Made by a program: the position numbers and the translations under genes. From assembly GCA_022800665.1 (NCBI GenBank), contig JAAWQS010000003.1:16828-80827 (forward strand): a DNA stretch of 64,000 bases, read 5' to 3'. This document shows, in pieces, positions 10,118-20,448 of the stretch. This DNA comes from Oscillospiraceae bacterium. Lineage in GTDB: Bacteria > Bacillota > Clostridia > Oscillospirales > Oscillospiraceae. Numbering within the stretch: position 1 is the first letter of the stretch; each line of letters opens with the position of its first letter. The notes beneath the pieces were generated by a model. The model saw nothing but the letters and a program-made list of their open reading frames with translations, was not told the origin of the DNA and did no database searches.

Positions 10118-12337
10118 ATGATCCTCTACAATGAAACCAGCCGTACGCTGACGCTGCACACCCGGCGTACGACGTATCAGATGAAGGCCGACGCCTTCAA
10201 CGTACTGCTGCATACCTACTACGGTCCCCGCGTGGGAGACGACGACCTGTCCTGCCTGGTCCAGTATTTTGACCGCGGCTTTTCTCCCAACCCCCGCGAG
10301 GCGGGGATCGACCGGACCTATTCTCTGGATACGCTCCCCCAGGAGTACGCCACCTGCGGCGTAGGCGACTTCCGGTCCAGTGCGGCGGAGGTGGAGCAGC
10401 CCGACGGCAGCCTGCTGCTGGATTTCCGCTATGCGGGCCATGAGATTCGTCCGGGCAAATATACCCTGGAGGGCCTGCCCTCCTTCACCGGCGGCGAGGG
10501 CTGGGAGACCCTGTCCGTGCGCCTGCAGGACCCCAGCTCCGGCGTGGAGGCGGAGCTGCTCTACGGCGTGTGCGAGGAGCACGACCTCATCACCCGCGCC
10601 GCCGTCCTCGCCAACTGCGGACAGGCCCCCGTGCGCCTGCGCCGGGCGATGAGCCTGTGCCTGGACCTGAACGGGAACCTGAACCGCACGGACCTGGATT
10701 TCATCACCTTCTATGGCGGGCATGTCCGGGAGCGGAACATGAGCCGGGCGCAGGTCTGCCACGGCATCCAGAGTGTGGGCAGCGTCCGGGGCGTGTCCAG
10801 CCACCAGTATAACCCCTTTGTCATGCTCTGCGAGCGTTCCGCCGGGGAGGATGCCGGTCTCTGTTACGGCGCGGCGCTGCTGTACAGCGGAAACTTTACC
10901 GCCCAGGTGGAGCACAGTCAGTTCAACGACACCCGGCTGCTCATAGGCATCCATCCCCACCACTTCTGCTGGACCCTGGCTCCCGGTGAACGCTTCACCG
11001 CGCCGGAGGCGGCGTTGATCTGCTCCCCCGACGGCTTTGCCGCCATGACCCACCGCTTTCACCGGGCTATGCGGGCCAGTCTCATCCAGGACCCCTGTCC
11101 GGGAACTCGCCGTCCGGTGCTCATCAACAACTGGGAGGTCACGGAGTTCCATTTCAGTGCGGACCAGCTGGTGGAAATCGCCAGGGAGGCGTCCAAGCTG
11201 GGCATGGAGCTGTTTGTCATGGACGACGGCTGGTTCGGCAATCGGAACAGCGATTACAGCGGCCTGGGGGACTGGGTGGTCAACCAGGACAAGATCCCCG
11301 GCGGGCTGGAGGCCCTGGTCCCGCGGATTCAGGCATTGGGGATGCGGTTTGGCCTGTGGGTGGAGCCGGAGATGGTCAGCGAGGACAGCGGCCTGTACCG
11401 CGCCCATCCGGATTGGGCGTTGGGCGCGCCGGGCCGTCCCCAGACCAGAGGGCGCAGTCAGCTGGCGTTGGATTTCACCCGGCAGGATGTACGGGACTAT
11501 GTGTATGCATCCCTGCGCCGGGTACTGGACAGCGCGGATATCTCGTATATCAAGTGGGACATGAACCGCGCCCTGACCGATGTGTGGTCCGCCGCTCTGC
11601 CGGCGGAACGGCAGGGGGAAGTCTTCCACCGGTACGTGTTGGGCGTATACAGCTTTCTGGAGCAGCTGCGCCGGGATTACCCGAAGCTGTTTATTGAGGG
11701 CTGCGCCGGCGGCGGCGGACGGTTCGACGCCGGAATGCTCTACTACACGCCCCAGATCTGGGCCAGCGACAACACCGACGCCATTGACCGTCTGAAGATT
11801 CAGTACGGCACCTCCTTCTGCTACCCCATCAGCGCCATCGGCGCGCACGTCTCCGCCGTACCCAACGGCCAGACCCACCGGTCCACCCCCATGGAGACCC
11901 GCGGCGTGGTGGCGATGAGCGGAACCTTCGGCTACGAGATGGACCTGGGGGAGTGTACGGAGGAGGAGAAGAAGACGGTCCGCCGTCAGATTGAAACCTT
12001 TAAGGCCCATTACAACCTCATTCAAGAGGGGGACTACTACCGGCTGACCAATCCCTTCCAGGACAAGGACTACACCGCCTGGGAGCATGTGTCGCCGGAC
12101 CAGCGGGAGGCGTTGGTATCCCTGGTCACTGGCAGCGCCAGGGCGGCGCAGCCGTTTACCGTCCTGCGTCTGAAGGGCCTGGACCCCCAGCGCCGGTACC
12201 GGATCACTGGCACCGACGGGCTGTACGGCTCCGATACCCTCTACCGGGGGGACACCCTGATGTACGCGGGCTATCCCATCCCGCTGCTGTGGGGGGATTA
12301 CCAGTCTGTGCAGCTGTATTTGGAGGCTGTCGAATAA
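10118..12337 (+). CDS. Alpha-galactosidase, GH36
   Basis: ELFVMDDGWFGNRNSDYSGLGDWVVNQDKIPGGL, GLWVEPEMVSEDS, YIKWDMNR, FIEGCAGGGGRFD. Confidence 0.95.
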   Translation: MILYNETSRTLTLHTRRTTYQMKADAFNVLLHTYYGPRVGDDDLSCLVQYFDRGFSPNPREAGIDRTYSLDTLPQEYATCGVGDFRSSAAEVEQPDGSLLLDFRYAGHEIRPGKYTLEGLPSFTGGEGWETLSVRLQDPSSGVEAELLYGVCEEHDLITRAAVLANCGQAPVRLRRAMSLCLDLNGNLNRTDLDFITFYGGHVRERNMSRAQVCHGIQSVGSVRGVSSHQYNPFVMLCERSAGEDAGLCYGAALLYSGNFTAQVEHSQFNDTRLLIGIHPHHFCWTLAPGERFTAPEAALICSPDGFAAMTHRFHRAMRASLIQDPCPGTRRPVLINNWEVTEFHFSADQLVEIAREASKLGMELFVMDDGWFGNRNSDYSGLGDWVVNQDKIPGGLEALVPRIQALGMRFGLWVEPEMVSEDSGLYRAHPDWALGAPGRPQTRGRSQLALDFTRQDVRDYVYASLRRVLDSADISYIKWDMNRALTDVWSAALPAERQGEVFHRYVLGVYSFLEQLRRDYPKLFIEGCAGGGGRFDAGMLYYTPQIWASDNTDAIDRLKIQYGTSFCYPISAIGAHVSAVPNGQTHRSTPMETRGVVAMSGTFGYEMDLGECTEEEKKTVRRQIETFKAHYNLIQEGDYYRLTNPFQDKDYTAWEHVSPDQREALVSLVTGSARAAQPFTVLRLKGLDPQRRYRITGTDGLYGSDTLYRGDTLMYAGYPIPLLWGDYQSVQLYLEAVE

Positions 12338-12344
12338 TGCGGGA

Positions 12345-12380
12345 AGAACCGGTCTGGAGGCAGACCGGTTCTCTTTTTTT
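12345..12380 (+). terminator. Rho-independent terminator
   Basis: AGAACCGGTCTG-GAGG-CAGACCGGTTCT followed by T-tract. Confidence 0.9.
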
Positions 12381-12527
12381 GACAGCAGAATAGACAAGAA
12401 CGGCGGGGCAATATTTGTGTGGAATGACGAATTATGGGAAATTGCTTGTATTTTGCGGGAGGATACTATACTATATATATAAAGAAACTGTAAAAATACA
12501 TGAAATGAAAGCAGGGAGGATACAGAT

Positions 12528-13937
12528 ATGGCTGGTATAGAAAAGGACAAGCAGGACCAACGCAAGACGATGATGCTGAATGAACCGCTGCCGAAGGTGA
12601 TTTCTAAAATGGCGGTTCCTTCCATCGTCGCTTTTTTGATTACATCCATCTACAATCTGGCGGACACGTTTTTTGTCAGCTCTCTGGGGACCAACGCCAC
12701 CGCCGCCGTCAGCGTCAACGCCTCCCTGGACCAGATCATCATGATGGCCGGTTCTATGCTGGCTGTAGGCGCGGCCAGCTATATTTCCCGGCTGCTGGGG
12801 GCGAAAAAGGACGAAAAAGCCAGCCGTGTCCTCTCCACCGCCTTTTTCCTGGCCCTGGGCTTCGGCGGGGCGGTGATGATTCTGGGCAGCGTCTTTATGA
12901 CCCCTATGGTCCGTCTCCTGGGCGCGACCGATACCTGCGAGCAATACGCGGTTGAATACGCCACCTATGTCCTGCTGGTGGCCCCCCTCATGGCGGCCAC
13001 CTTTGTTATGAACCAGTGCCTGCGGGCGGAGGGCAGCGCCATGCTGTCCATGATCGGCATGGGCTTCGGCGGCATCCTCAACTGCTTTTTAGACCCTATC
13101 TTTATTTTTTATCTGGATTTGGGCGTGGCCGGGGCCTCCATGGCCACCGCGATTTCCAAGCTTGTCAGCTTCTCCATCCTGATTTTCCCCTACGTGACCC
13201 GCCGCAGTCTCCTGCATCTCTCCATCCGCAATTTCCAGTTCAGCCGGGATATTGTGGTGCAGATTATCAGCGTCGGGTCCTCGTCCATGTTCCGTTCCGG
13301 GCTGGCGGTGGTGTCGGCTATTGTGCTGAACAATATTGCCGGCGCGATTTCCGACTCCGTCCTGGCGGGGATCGGTGTGTCCACAAAGATTATGATGTTC
13401 CCCTTTGGCATCATCCTGGGCTTCGGCACCGGGTTCCAGCCGGTGGCGGGCTTCAACTGGGGGGCGGAGCGGTACGACCGGGTGCTGGACAGCTACCGCT
13501 TCGCCGCCCGGACCGCCTTTATTGGCGCGGCGGCAATGGGGCTTGCGCTGGCGGTGTTTGCCGGGCCGCTGATTGTGCTCTTTGCGGAGACGGACCCGGA
13601 GATGCAGATGGTGGGCGCGCTGTCCATCCGGCTGCAGTGCCTGGCCCTGCCGGTCCACGCCTGGGTGGCGGTGGTCAATATGTTCTGCGCCGCCCTGGGC
13701 AACGCCAAGGGCGCGGTGCTGCTGTCCACCTCCCGGCAGGGGACGTGCTTCCTGCCCATCGTGTACCCCATGGCCTATTGGGGCGGCGCGTACGGCGTGG
13801 CGGCGGTCCAGGCGGCGGCGGACATCCTGACGCTGTTCCTGGCTCTGCCCCTCATCCGCAGGGTAAAACGGCAGATCGGAGCTGCTCAGGAGGCGCAGAA
13901 ACGGACGGCGGGACAAATGATAAACAGCGAGGTGTGA
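12528..13937 (+). CDS. MATE family efflux transporter
   Basis: AVPSIVAFLITSIYNLADTFFVSSLG; PVAGFNWGAERYDRV. Confidence 0.93.
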   Translation: MAGIEKDKQDQRKTMMLNEPLPKVISKMAVPSIVAFLITSIYNLADTFFVSSLGTNATAAVSVNASLDQIIMMAGSMLAVGAASYISRLLGAKKDEKASRVLSTAFFLALGFGGAVMILGSVFMTPMVRLLGATDTCEQYAVEYATYVLLVAPLMAATFVMNQCLRAEGSAMLSMIGMGFGGILNCFLDPIFIFYLDLGVAGASMATAISKLVSFSILIFPYVTRRSLLHLSIRNFQFSRDIVVQIISVGSSSMFRSGLAVVSAIVLNNIAGAISDSVLAGIGVSTKIMMFPFGIILGFGTGFQPVAGFNWGAERYDRVLDSYRFAARTAFIGAAAMGLALAVFAGPLIVLFAETDPEMQMVGALSIRLQCLALPVHAWVAVVNMFCAALGNAKGAVLLSTSRQGTCFLPIVYPMAYWGGAYGVAAVQAAADILTLFLALPLIRRVKRQIGAAQEAQKRTAGQMINSEV

Positions 13938-13940
13938 TCT

Positions 13941-15080
13941 ATGAAATTACTGCATCTGTCGGACCTCCACCTTGGGAAACGGGTCAACGAATTTTCTATG
14001 CTGGAGGACCAAAAGTATATCCTGTCAGAAATAATACAAATTGTTGAGAAAGAAGCTCCGGATGCCGTCCTGATTGCCGGGGACGTCTACGACAAATCCG
14101 TGCCGCCGGCGGAGGCGGTGGAGCTGTTCGACGATTTCCTGGTGCGGCTCTCCCGGCTGGGAACCCAGGTCTTTGTCATCAGCGGCAACCACGATTCCCC
14201 GGAGCGCGTTGCTTTCGGCGGGCGGCTCATGGACCCCAGCGGCATCCATATGTCGCCGGTCTACAGCGGGCAGGTCCAGCCTGTCCCCCTGACCGACGCT
14301 TTCGGGACGGTGAACATTTACATGCTTCCCTTTGTCAAGCCCATCCACGTGCGCCGTTTTTTTCCGGAGGCCGAAACCGGTACATATACAGATACCCTGC
14401 GCACGGCGGTTGAGCAGATGTCTGTGGACCCGGCGGCGCGGAACGTCCTGATGACCCACCAGTTTGTCACCGGGGCCTGGCGGTCGGAGTCGGAGGATAT
14501 CTCCGTAGGCGGGACGGACAACGTGGATGCGTCTGTATTCGATACCTTCGATTACGTGGCCCTGGGCCACATCCATGGCCCCCAGCATGTGGGCCGGGAA
14601 ACGGTGCGCTACTGCGGGACCCCGCTGAAATACTCCTTTTCCGAGGCCGGACATCAAAAGTCCGTAACTGCGGTGGAGCTGGGGGAGAAGGGCAGCGTCC
14701 AGGTCCGCGCCATCCCCCTGGCGCCCCGCCGGGATATGCGGGAGATTCGGGGGACTTACCTGGAGCTGACTGCCAAGAGCTATTATGACAGCTTCCCCAA
14801 GGACAGCTATCTGCACATCACCCTGACGGATGAGGAGGATGTGCTGGATGCCGTGGGCCGCCTGCGGGTGATCTATCCCAACCTGATGAAGCTGGACTAC
14901 GACAACAAGCGCACGCGGGGCGGCGGCGCGGCGTTGGAGGACGCGGGGCCGCCGGAGCGGAGATCGCCCCTGGAGCTGTTCGCGGAGTTCTATGAGCTGC
15001 AGAACTGCCAGCCAATGGGGGAGGAGCAGCGGGCGTTTATGCAGGACTTGATTGAGCAGATTTGGGGGGATGAGACATGA
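13941..15080 (+). CDS. sbcD: Exonuclease SbcCD subunit D
   Basis: MKLLHLSDLHLGKRVNEFSMLEDQ, AGDVYDKSVPP, ISGNHDSPERV, ALGHIHGPQ. Confidence 0.96.
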   Translation: MKLLHLSDLHLGKRVNEFSMLEDQKYILSEIIQIVEKEAPDAVLIAGDVYDKSVPPAEAVELFDDFLVRLSRLGTQVFVISGNHDSPERVAFGGRLMDPSGIHMSPVYSGQVQPVPLTDAFGTVNIYMLPFVKPIHVRRFFPEAETGTYTDTLRTAVEQMSVDPAARNVLMTHQFVTGAWRSESEDISVGGTDNVDASVFDTFDYVALGHIHGPQHVGRETVRYCGTPLKYSFSEAGHQKSVTAVELGEKGSVQVRAIPLAPRRDMREIRGTYLELTAKSYYDSFPKDSYLHITLTDEEDVLDAVGRLRVIYPNLMKLDYDNKRTRGGGAALEDAGPPERRSPLELFAEFYELQNCQPMGEEQRAFMQDLIEQIWGDET

Positions 15081-17887
15081 GGCCGGACAAACTGAAGATT
15101 TCCGCATTTGGACCCTACGCCGGCGTTGTGGAGCTGGACATGGACCGTCTGGGGAGCAGCGGGCTGTACCTGATTACCGGCGACACCGGCGCAGGCAAGA
15201 CCACCATTTTTGACGCCATCACCTTTGCCCTCTACGGCGAGGCCAGCGGCAGCAGCCGGGACCCGTCCATGCTGCGCTCCAAGTACGCCGCCCCGGAGAC
15301 CCCCACAGAGGTGGAGCTGGTCTTCACCTACGACGGGCAGCAGTATACTATCCGCCGGAATCCGGAGTACCAGCGTCCTGCGAAGAAGGGGACGGGTTTT
15401 ACCACCCAGAGGGCCAATGCGGAGCTGATTTATCCCGACGGCAGAGCGGTCACGCAGAAGCGGGAGGTCAACAGCGCGGTCCGGGAGCTTCTGGGGATTG
15501 ACCGGGGGCAGTTCTCCCAGATCGCTATGATTGCCCAGGGGGATTTCCTGCGGCTGCTGCTGGCGGATACAAAGGAGCGGCAGACAATTTTCCGGGAAAT
15601 ATTTCAGACCGGATTCTATCAGACCCTGCAGGACCGCCTGCGGGAGAAGACAACGGAACTGAACAGGCAGTACGAGGCGGCAAAGAGCAGCATCCGGCAG
15701 CACACCGGCGGCGCACAGTGGACCGGCGGCGGAGACCAGGTTCTGCTGGAGGAGGCCAAGGAGGGCCGGATGCCCCTGCCCGAAATCATAGAGCTGCTGG
15801 AGCGGCTGGCCGCGCAGGACCGGGAGACGGACCGGCAGCTGTCGGAGCGGGCGGCGGCGGTCAATCGGGAACTGGATGAGGTCAATGGGAACCTGGCCCG
15901 TGGGGCGGAGTTCCGGAAGATGCGGGACGCGCTGGCAGCGGCGGAGCGGCAGCGGCAGGCGGCGGCGGAAAAGCAGGCGGCGTTGGCAGCGGCTCTGGAG
16001 GCGCAGCGGGCGATGCAGCCCCAGCGGGAGGAGCTGGACCGGGAGATTGTCCGGCTGGAGGAAGCCCTGGGGGACTATGACGCCTTGGACCGGCAGCAGA
16101 AGCAGCTGGCAGCGGCGCGGGAGCAGATGGCCGGTACAGACAGACAGCTGGAAGAACAGCGGCAGGCCCGTGAAAAGGGGCTGGGGACGGTCTCCCAGTG
16201 GGAGGGCGAGCGGGAGTCGCTGCAATCCGCCGGGGAGGAGCTGGAGCGGCTGAAGCGGGAGCGGGAGGACGTAGAGCGGAAGCTGTCCGACCTGAAAAAG
16301 CTGTCCGGTCAGATGGCCGGCTACCAGCGGGACTGCCGGGCTTTGCGGAATGCCCAGGATGCGTACGCGAAAGCCGCGGAAAAGGCGCGGCGCAGCCGGG
16401 ACAGGTACAATGAACAGAACGACCTGTTTCTGGGCGAGCAGGCGGGCATCCTGGCCGAGACCCTGCGCAGCGGACAGCGGTGTCCGGTGTGCGGCGCGTT
16501 GGAGCATCCCTGTCCCGCCCGCAAGGCGGAAAACGCCCCCTCCGAGGCACAGCTGAAGCGGTTCCAGGCCGATGCGGAGCAGACCCGCGGGGCGGCGGAT
16601 ACCGCCAGCCGTGAGGCTGGAGTCATCAAGGGCCGCGTGGACGCACAGCTGGAAAAACTGCGGGAGCAGGCCAGCCAGATTCTCCGTACCGCCCAGTCCG
16701 GCCTTCTCGCCGGAGAGACCCGGCAGGCGTTGGCGGCGTTGCAGGATTTTCAGACCATCCCCCCGGAACTGGCGGCTCTGGAGGAGCGGTATGCTGGTGC
16801 GGCGGACCGGCTGTCCCGGCAGATTGCGGCGGAAAACCGCCATATCCAGCGGCGGGCAGAGCTGGATGGACTGATTCCAAAGGGGAAAAAGCGTCTGGAG
16901 GCAATCGACGGCGAGATTGCCCGCCTGACCGGGCAGCTCCATACCGCCGCCGGACAGATGTCGGAACTGGAAAAACAAATCGGCGAGTACGCCGGACGTC
17001 TGGAGTTCCCCAGCCGGGCGGAGGCAGAGGCCCGCAAAAGCGAACTCCTCCGGCGGCAGAACGCCATGCGGCGGGACCTGGAGGCTGCTCAGTCGGCCCA
17101 CGACGGAGCGGAAAGGAATCTGTCCGCGCTGGACGGGCAGATCCTCCAGCTGCAATCCCAGCTGGAGGCCGCGCCTCCGGCGGACCAGAGCCGGGAGCAG
17201 GAGAAGCAGTCCAGCCTTCTGCGGGAGCGGGACGCCCTGAGCGGGCAGCAGAAGACCGTCCACATCCGCATGGCGGCCAACGAAACTGCGCTGAAAAACA
17301 TCCGGGCCGCAGCGGAGGAGAGCGCGGCTCTGGAGGCCCGCATCACCTGGATGTCGGCCCTCCACAACACCGCCAGCGGCAAGCTCAGCGGGAAGAAAAT
17401 GATGCTGGAGACCTACATCCAAACCAGCTATTTTGACCGCATCATCGCACGGGCCAACCGGCGGTTCCTGGTGATGTCCAGCGCACAGTTTGAGCTGGTC
17501 CGCCGGAAGGAGGACAGCAGTCAGGGCCAGGGCGGTCTGGAGCTGGACGTAATCGACCACTACAACGGCGCTGCCCGCAGCGTCAGAACCCTCTCCGGCG
17601 GGGAGTCCTTCCTGGCCTCCCTGTCCCTGGCCCTGGGGCTTTCGGACGAGGTGCAGTCGGCAGCGGCCAAGGGCATCCGGCTGGACACCATGTTTGTGGA
17701 CGAGGGCTTTGGCTCCCTGGATGACGAGTCCCTCCAGCAGGCGTTGAAGGCGTTGGCGGGCCTGACCGAAGGCAGCCGTCTGGTGGGCGTCATTTCCCAC
17801 GTGGGAGAGCTGAAGGAGCGGATTGAAAAGCAGATTGTTGTGAAAAAGGGGCCGGGCGGACAGCGGCAGGTGTGCATGATTGTCTAG
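15077..17887 (+). CDS. sbcC: Exonuclease SbcCD subunit C
   Basis: Walker A GDTGAGKTTIFDAITFALYGE, coiled coil with CPVCG zinc hook, SGGESFLASLSLALGLSD; overlaps sbcD by 4 nt. Confidence 0.96.
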   Translation: MRPDKLKISAFGPYAGVVELDMDRLGSSGLYLITGDTGAGKTTIFDAITFALYGEASGSSRDPSMLRSKYAAPETPTEVELVFTYDGQQYTIRRNPEYQRPAKKGTGFTTQRANAELIYPDGRAVTQKREVNSAVRELLGIDRGQFSQIAMIAQGDFLRLLLADTKERQTIFREIFQTGFYQTLQDRLREKTTELNRQYEAAKSSIRQHTGGAQWTGGGDQVLLEEAKEGRMPLPEIIELLERLAAQDRETDRQLSERAAAVNRELDEVNGNLARGAEFRKMRDALAAAERQRQAAAEKQAALAAALEAQRAMQPQREELDREIVRLEEALGDYDALDRQQKQLAAAREQMAGTDRQLEEQRQAREKGLGTVSQWEGERESLQSAGEELERLKREREDVERKLSDLKKLSGQMAGYQRDCRALRNAQDAYAKAAEKARRSRDRYNEQNDLFLGEQAGILAETLRSGQRCPVCGALEHPCPARKAENAPSEAQLKRFQADAEQTRGAADTASREAGVIKGRVDAQLEKLREQASQILRTAQSGLLAGETRQALAALQDFQTIPPELAALEERYAGAADRLSRQIAAENRHIQRRAELDGLIPKGKKRLEAIDGEIARLTGQLHTAAGQMSELEKQIGEYAGRLEFPSRAEAEARKSELLRRQNAMRRDLEAAQSAHDGAERNLSALDGQILQLQSQLEAAPPADQSREQEKQSSLLRERDALSGQQKTVHIRMAANETALKNIRAAAEESAALEARITWMSALHNTASGKLSGKKMMLETYIQTSYFDRIIARANRRFLVMSSAQFELVRRKEDSSQGQGGLELDVIDHYNGAARSVRTLSGGESFLASLSLALGLSDEVQSAAAKGIRLDTMFVDEGFGSLDDESLQQALKALAGLTEGSRLVGVISHVGELKERIEKQIVVKKGPGGQRQVCMIV

Positions 17888-18036
17888 TAAGACCGGGATA
17901 AATCGGTACAGATTACCATGTTATGTGAAAATTATTATATGTGCTAAAGGTTGCATTCTCCTCTGAAATCTGGTATAATTGTTGCTGGCAAGATTGATTT
18001 AGGCCAGGTTTTCGGCAGAAAGAGAAGTGATCAAAC

Positions 18037-18888
18037 ATGGACACAGTATCCTTTTCTGTTTTCCCGGACGATACCTTCCTTGACCTCCGCCTCTACCAGT
18101 ACGGATGGGAGGAGTGCGCCCCCCTCCACTCCTTCGGCCCTTTTGTCCGCAACCACTTTCTGTTCCACTACATTATCTCCGGACAGGGGAAGCTGGACTC
18201 CAATAACGCAGACGGCGTCACCCGCTATTACCGCCTTGGCCCGGGCCAAGGGTTCTTGATCTGCCCTGGGCAGATCAATACCTATTGCGCCGACGAAAAC
18301 CACCCTTGGAAATATGTGTGGCTGGAGTTCGACGGCCTGCGGGCCGCGGAGTATCTGGACAGCGCCGGGCTGAGCGTTTCCCAGCCGATTTACCGCCCGC
18401 AGTCCCCGTCGCGGGGCGATATGCTCTGCGAGCGGATGCTCTATATTGCCGAAAATGCCTCCGCTTCGCCGCTGCACCTGGTGGGACACCTGTGCCTGTT
18501 CCTGGACGAGCTGATCCAGTCCTCCGTAACCCGGCGGGAAACCAAGGGGGGCCAGCTGCGGGACTTCTATATCCAGGAGGCAGTCATGTATATTCAGCAG
18601 AATTACCACAGGCCGATCACCGTGGAGGAGGTGGCCGACGGCTGCAAGCTGAACAGGAGCTACTTCAGCAAGCTGTTCAAGGAGGTCATCGGCTGTACGC
18701 CCCAGGAGTTTATTATCCGCCTGCGGCTGACAAAGGCGGCGGAGATGATGAGGACCACCAGTGCGCCTATCGGGGATATTGCCGTGCGGTGCGGGTATCC
18801 CAACCAGCTCCATTTTTCCCAGGCGTTCAAAAAGCGGTACGGACTGGCTCCGCGGGAGTGGCGGAAACAGAACGGCGTTGCCACGTAA
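18037..18888 (+). CDS. AraC family transcriptional regulator
   Basis: C-terminal HTH VEEVADGCKLNRSYFSKLFKEVIGCTPQEFIIRLRLTKAAEMM and IAVRCGYPNQLHFSQAFKKRYG. Confidence 0.93.
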   Translation: MDTVSFSVFPDDTFLDLRLYQYGWEECAPLHSFGPFVRNHFLFHYIISGQGKLDSNNADGVTRYYRLGPGQGFLICPGQINTYCADENHPWKYVWLEFDGLRAAEYLDSAGLSVSQPIYRPQSPSRGDMLCERMLYIAENASASPLHLVGHLCLFLDELIQSSVTRRETKGGQLRDFYIQEAVMYIQQNYHRPITVEEVADGCKLNRSYFSKLFKEVIGCTPQEFIIRLRLTKAAEMMRTTSAPIGDIAVRCGYPNQLHFSQAFKKRYGLAPREWRKQNGVAT

Positions 18889-18907
18889 TCCCCCTATCAT
18901 AATTTCA

Positions 18908-18943
18908 ACAGCGGCGGCTTTGAGTCATCAAAGCCGCCGCTGT
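18908..18943. terminator. Hairpin between convergent genes
   Basis: ACAGCGGCGGCTTTGA-GTCA-TCAAAGCCGCCGCTGT perfect inverted repeat. Confidence 0.7.
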
Positions 18944-18950
18944 ATCGCGT

Positions 18951-20363
18951 CTATTCCTGAATCTGAATTCCAATTGTGCCGTCCTCTCCGGCCACAACCT
19001 GCATCTGGCTGACAATTTTGCTGTGGAACTGCTGCCACTCCACCTCCGACAGCTCCACCCGCGCGGCGCGGGAGGCATGTTCCATCATATCCCGGACAGT
19101 AATGCGGATGGAATTTTTGAGAAATGCGTTCATCTCCCGGACCAGCGCGCCGGTTTTGATGTCCCCGCAGTCGCCGGAACAGAAATCGTCCAGATAGCAG
19201 TATGCAATGCCGGCTGAATCCATTGTCTCCTTCAAGCTGCCGCTGACATGGTTCCGCTCCACCATCACCAGAAACCGCGCGTCCGGCAGGGCGGAGATTA
19301 ATCCCCAGTAATCGGAATCGCTGGAGACCAGAATAAAGGAATCCACCGCGTTTTGATAAAACTCCTTGCACGCGCCTGCGGTCAGGCGGATATCCACCAG
19401 AGATTTTTCTTTTTTGACCCGGTCAATCATAATATGCTCCACCGGACAGTTCACATAGGAACCCAGAATCCGCCACGCGCTTGCGCTGTGGCTGTCGTCA
19501 TAGAGGATGATTTTTGAAATGCGGTCCATGGTGTCCCGCTCCAGGGCCCGGAGGGCGGCGCACAGCTTATAGGGGTCCGAATTTTCGCAGTCCACCACAA
19601 TGACTGCCTTTTTGCTGTCCTCCAGAAAGCTGTGGATATCTTTTTTTGACTGCCGGTCTGTGCTGGAAACCTTGTTGAAATCTGTAAAATTGTCGTTGTT
19701 CCAGCGGTATAGCAGCACGGCAAATTTCATGTCGGAATAGAGGATATTCCCCTCGTTGACCGGCGTCCAGTTCATATATACCTGATACGGATACAGGGGC
19801 CGGTTTCTGAGATACATGTTGGCAGCGGACTGGATACCCGCCGCCGTGAGGCCGTCCGGCACAATGAACAGGTTTTCGATATAGTCCCAGCGAATCCACA
19901 GGGGAAAGATGTCCCGGCAGCCGGCGATCTGGTCCGCAATCAGGCGGTTGATCTCCAGGATGCACTCCACCGGCTGATAGAAGGTCCACAGCAGATTCAC
20001 GCCGTCCTGGGAGAGATGGCTGACGCAGTCCTCCGGCGCATAGTCCGCCAGGGCAAAGAGCTTTTTGTTGCCCGGCGGCGCTTTTGTGCATAAGATTTTG
20101 TACCGCTTGAACAGTTCTGTCCTTAAAATGCACAGGTTCCGTATCACGCGGGCCTGCCTGCATTCCTCCAGCTCCTGGTATATTTCCCAATCCGGCGGCT
20201 CGTGGTCTTTTTCAAAAATAAACGTGGGAACGCCCAGCAGATAGGCCGCCTTGGAAACGACGGACTGCCGTTTGTCCAACTGGGGCAGACTGGTCCGCTG
20301 GGTCCACTGGGTATGCTGGGTCCGCCGGGCGCCTCTTGACTGCACTTTTTTGGTTGGAGCCAT
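18951..20363 (-). CDS. NYN (PIN-like) domain protein of unknown function
   Basis: KAVIVVDCENSDPYKL, VDSFILVSSDSDYWGLISALPDARFLVMVE acidic motifs typical of NYN/LabA-like nucleases; long uncharacterised N-terminal half. Confidence 0.75.
   Translation of the reverse strand: MAPTKKVQSRGARRTQHTQWTQRTSLPQLDKRQSVVSKAAYLLGVPTFIFEKDHEPPDWEIYQELEECRQARVIRNLCILRTELFKRYKILCTKAPPGNKKLFALADYAPEDCVSHLSQDGVNLLWTFYQPVECILEINRLIADQIAGCRDIFPLWIRWDYIENLFIVPDGLTAAGIQSAANMYLRNRPLYPYQVYMNWTPVNEGNILYSDMKFAVLLYRWNNDNFTDFNKVSSTDRQSKKDIHSFLEDSKKAVIVVDCENSDPYKLCAALRALERDTMDRISKIILYDDSHSASAWRILGSYVNCPVEHIMIDRVKKEKSLVDIRLTAGACKEFYQNAVDSFILVSSDSDYWGLISALPDARFLVMVERNHVSGSLKETMDSAGIAYCYLDDFCSGDCGDIKTGALVREMNAFLKNSIRITVRDMMEHASRAARVELSEVEWQQFHSKIVSQMQVVAGEDGTIGIQIQE
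20290..20327. repeat. Imperfect 9-bp tandem repeat (CTGGGTCCR) within the NYN gene 5' end
   Basis: ctggtccg ctgggtcca ctgggtatg ctgggtccg ccgggcg. Confidence 0.7.
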
Positions 20364-20448
20364 AAGAATATCGCCTCCTTTTGTAGATGTTTTTGTTTAC
20401 TGCGGTACGCCGGCTGGCCGCTCGCCGGGCGCAGCCGGCGTACCGTCC

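Noticed and set aside
10079-12649. 856-aa minus-strand ORF antisense to the GH36 gene
   Set aside because: Antisense shadow ORF; no recognisable domains, while the + strand encodes a clear GH36 enzyme
14990-17800. 936-aa minus-strand ORF antisense to sbcC
   Set aside because: Low-complexity Leu/Gln/Pro/Arg composition typical of antisense frames in GC-rich genes; the plus-strand SbcC is unambiguous
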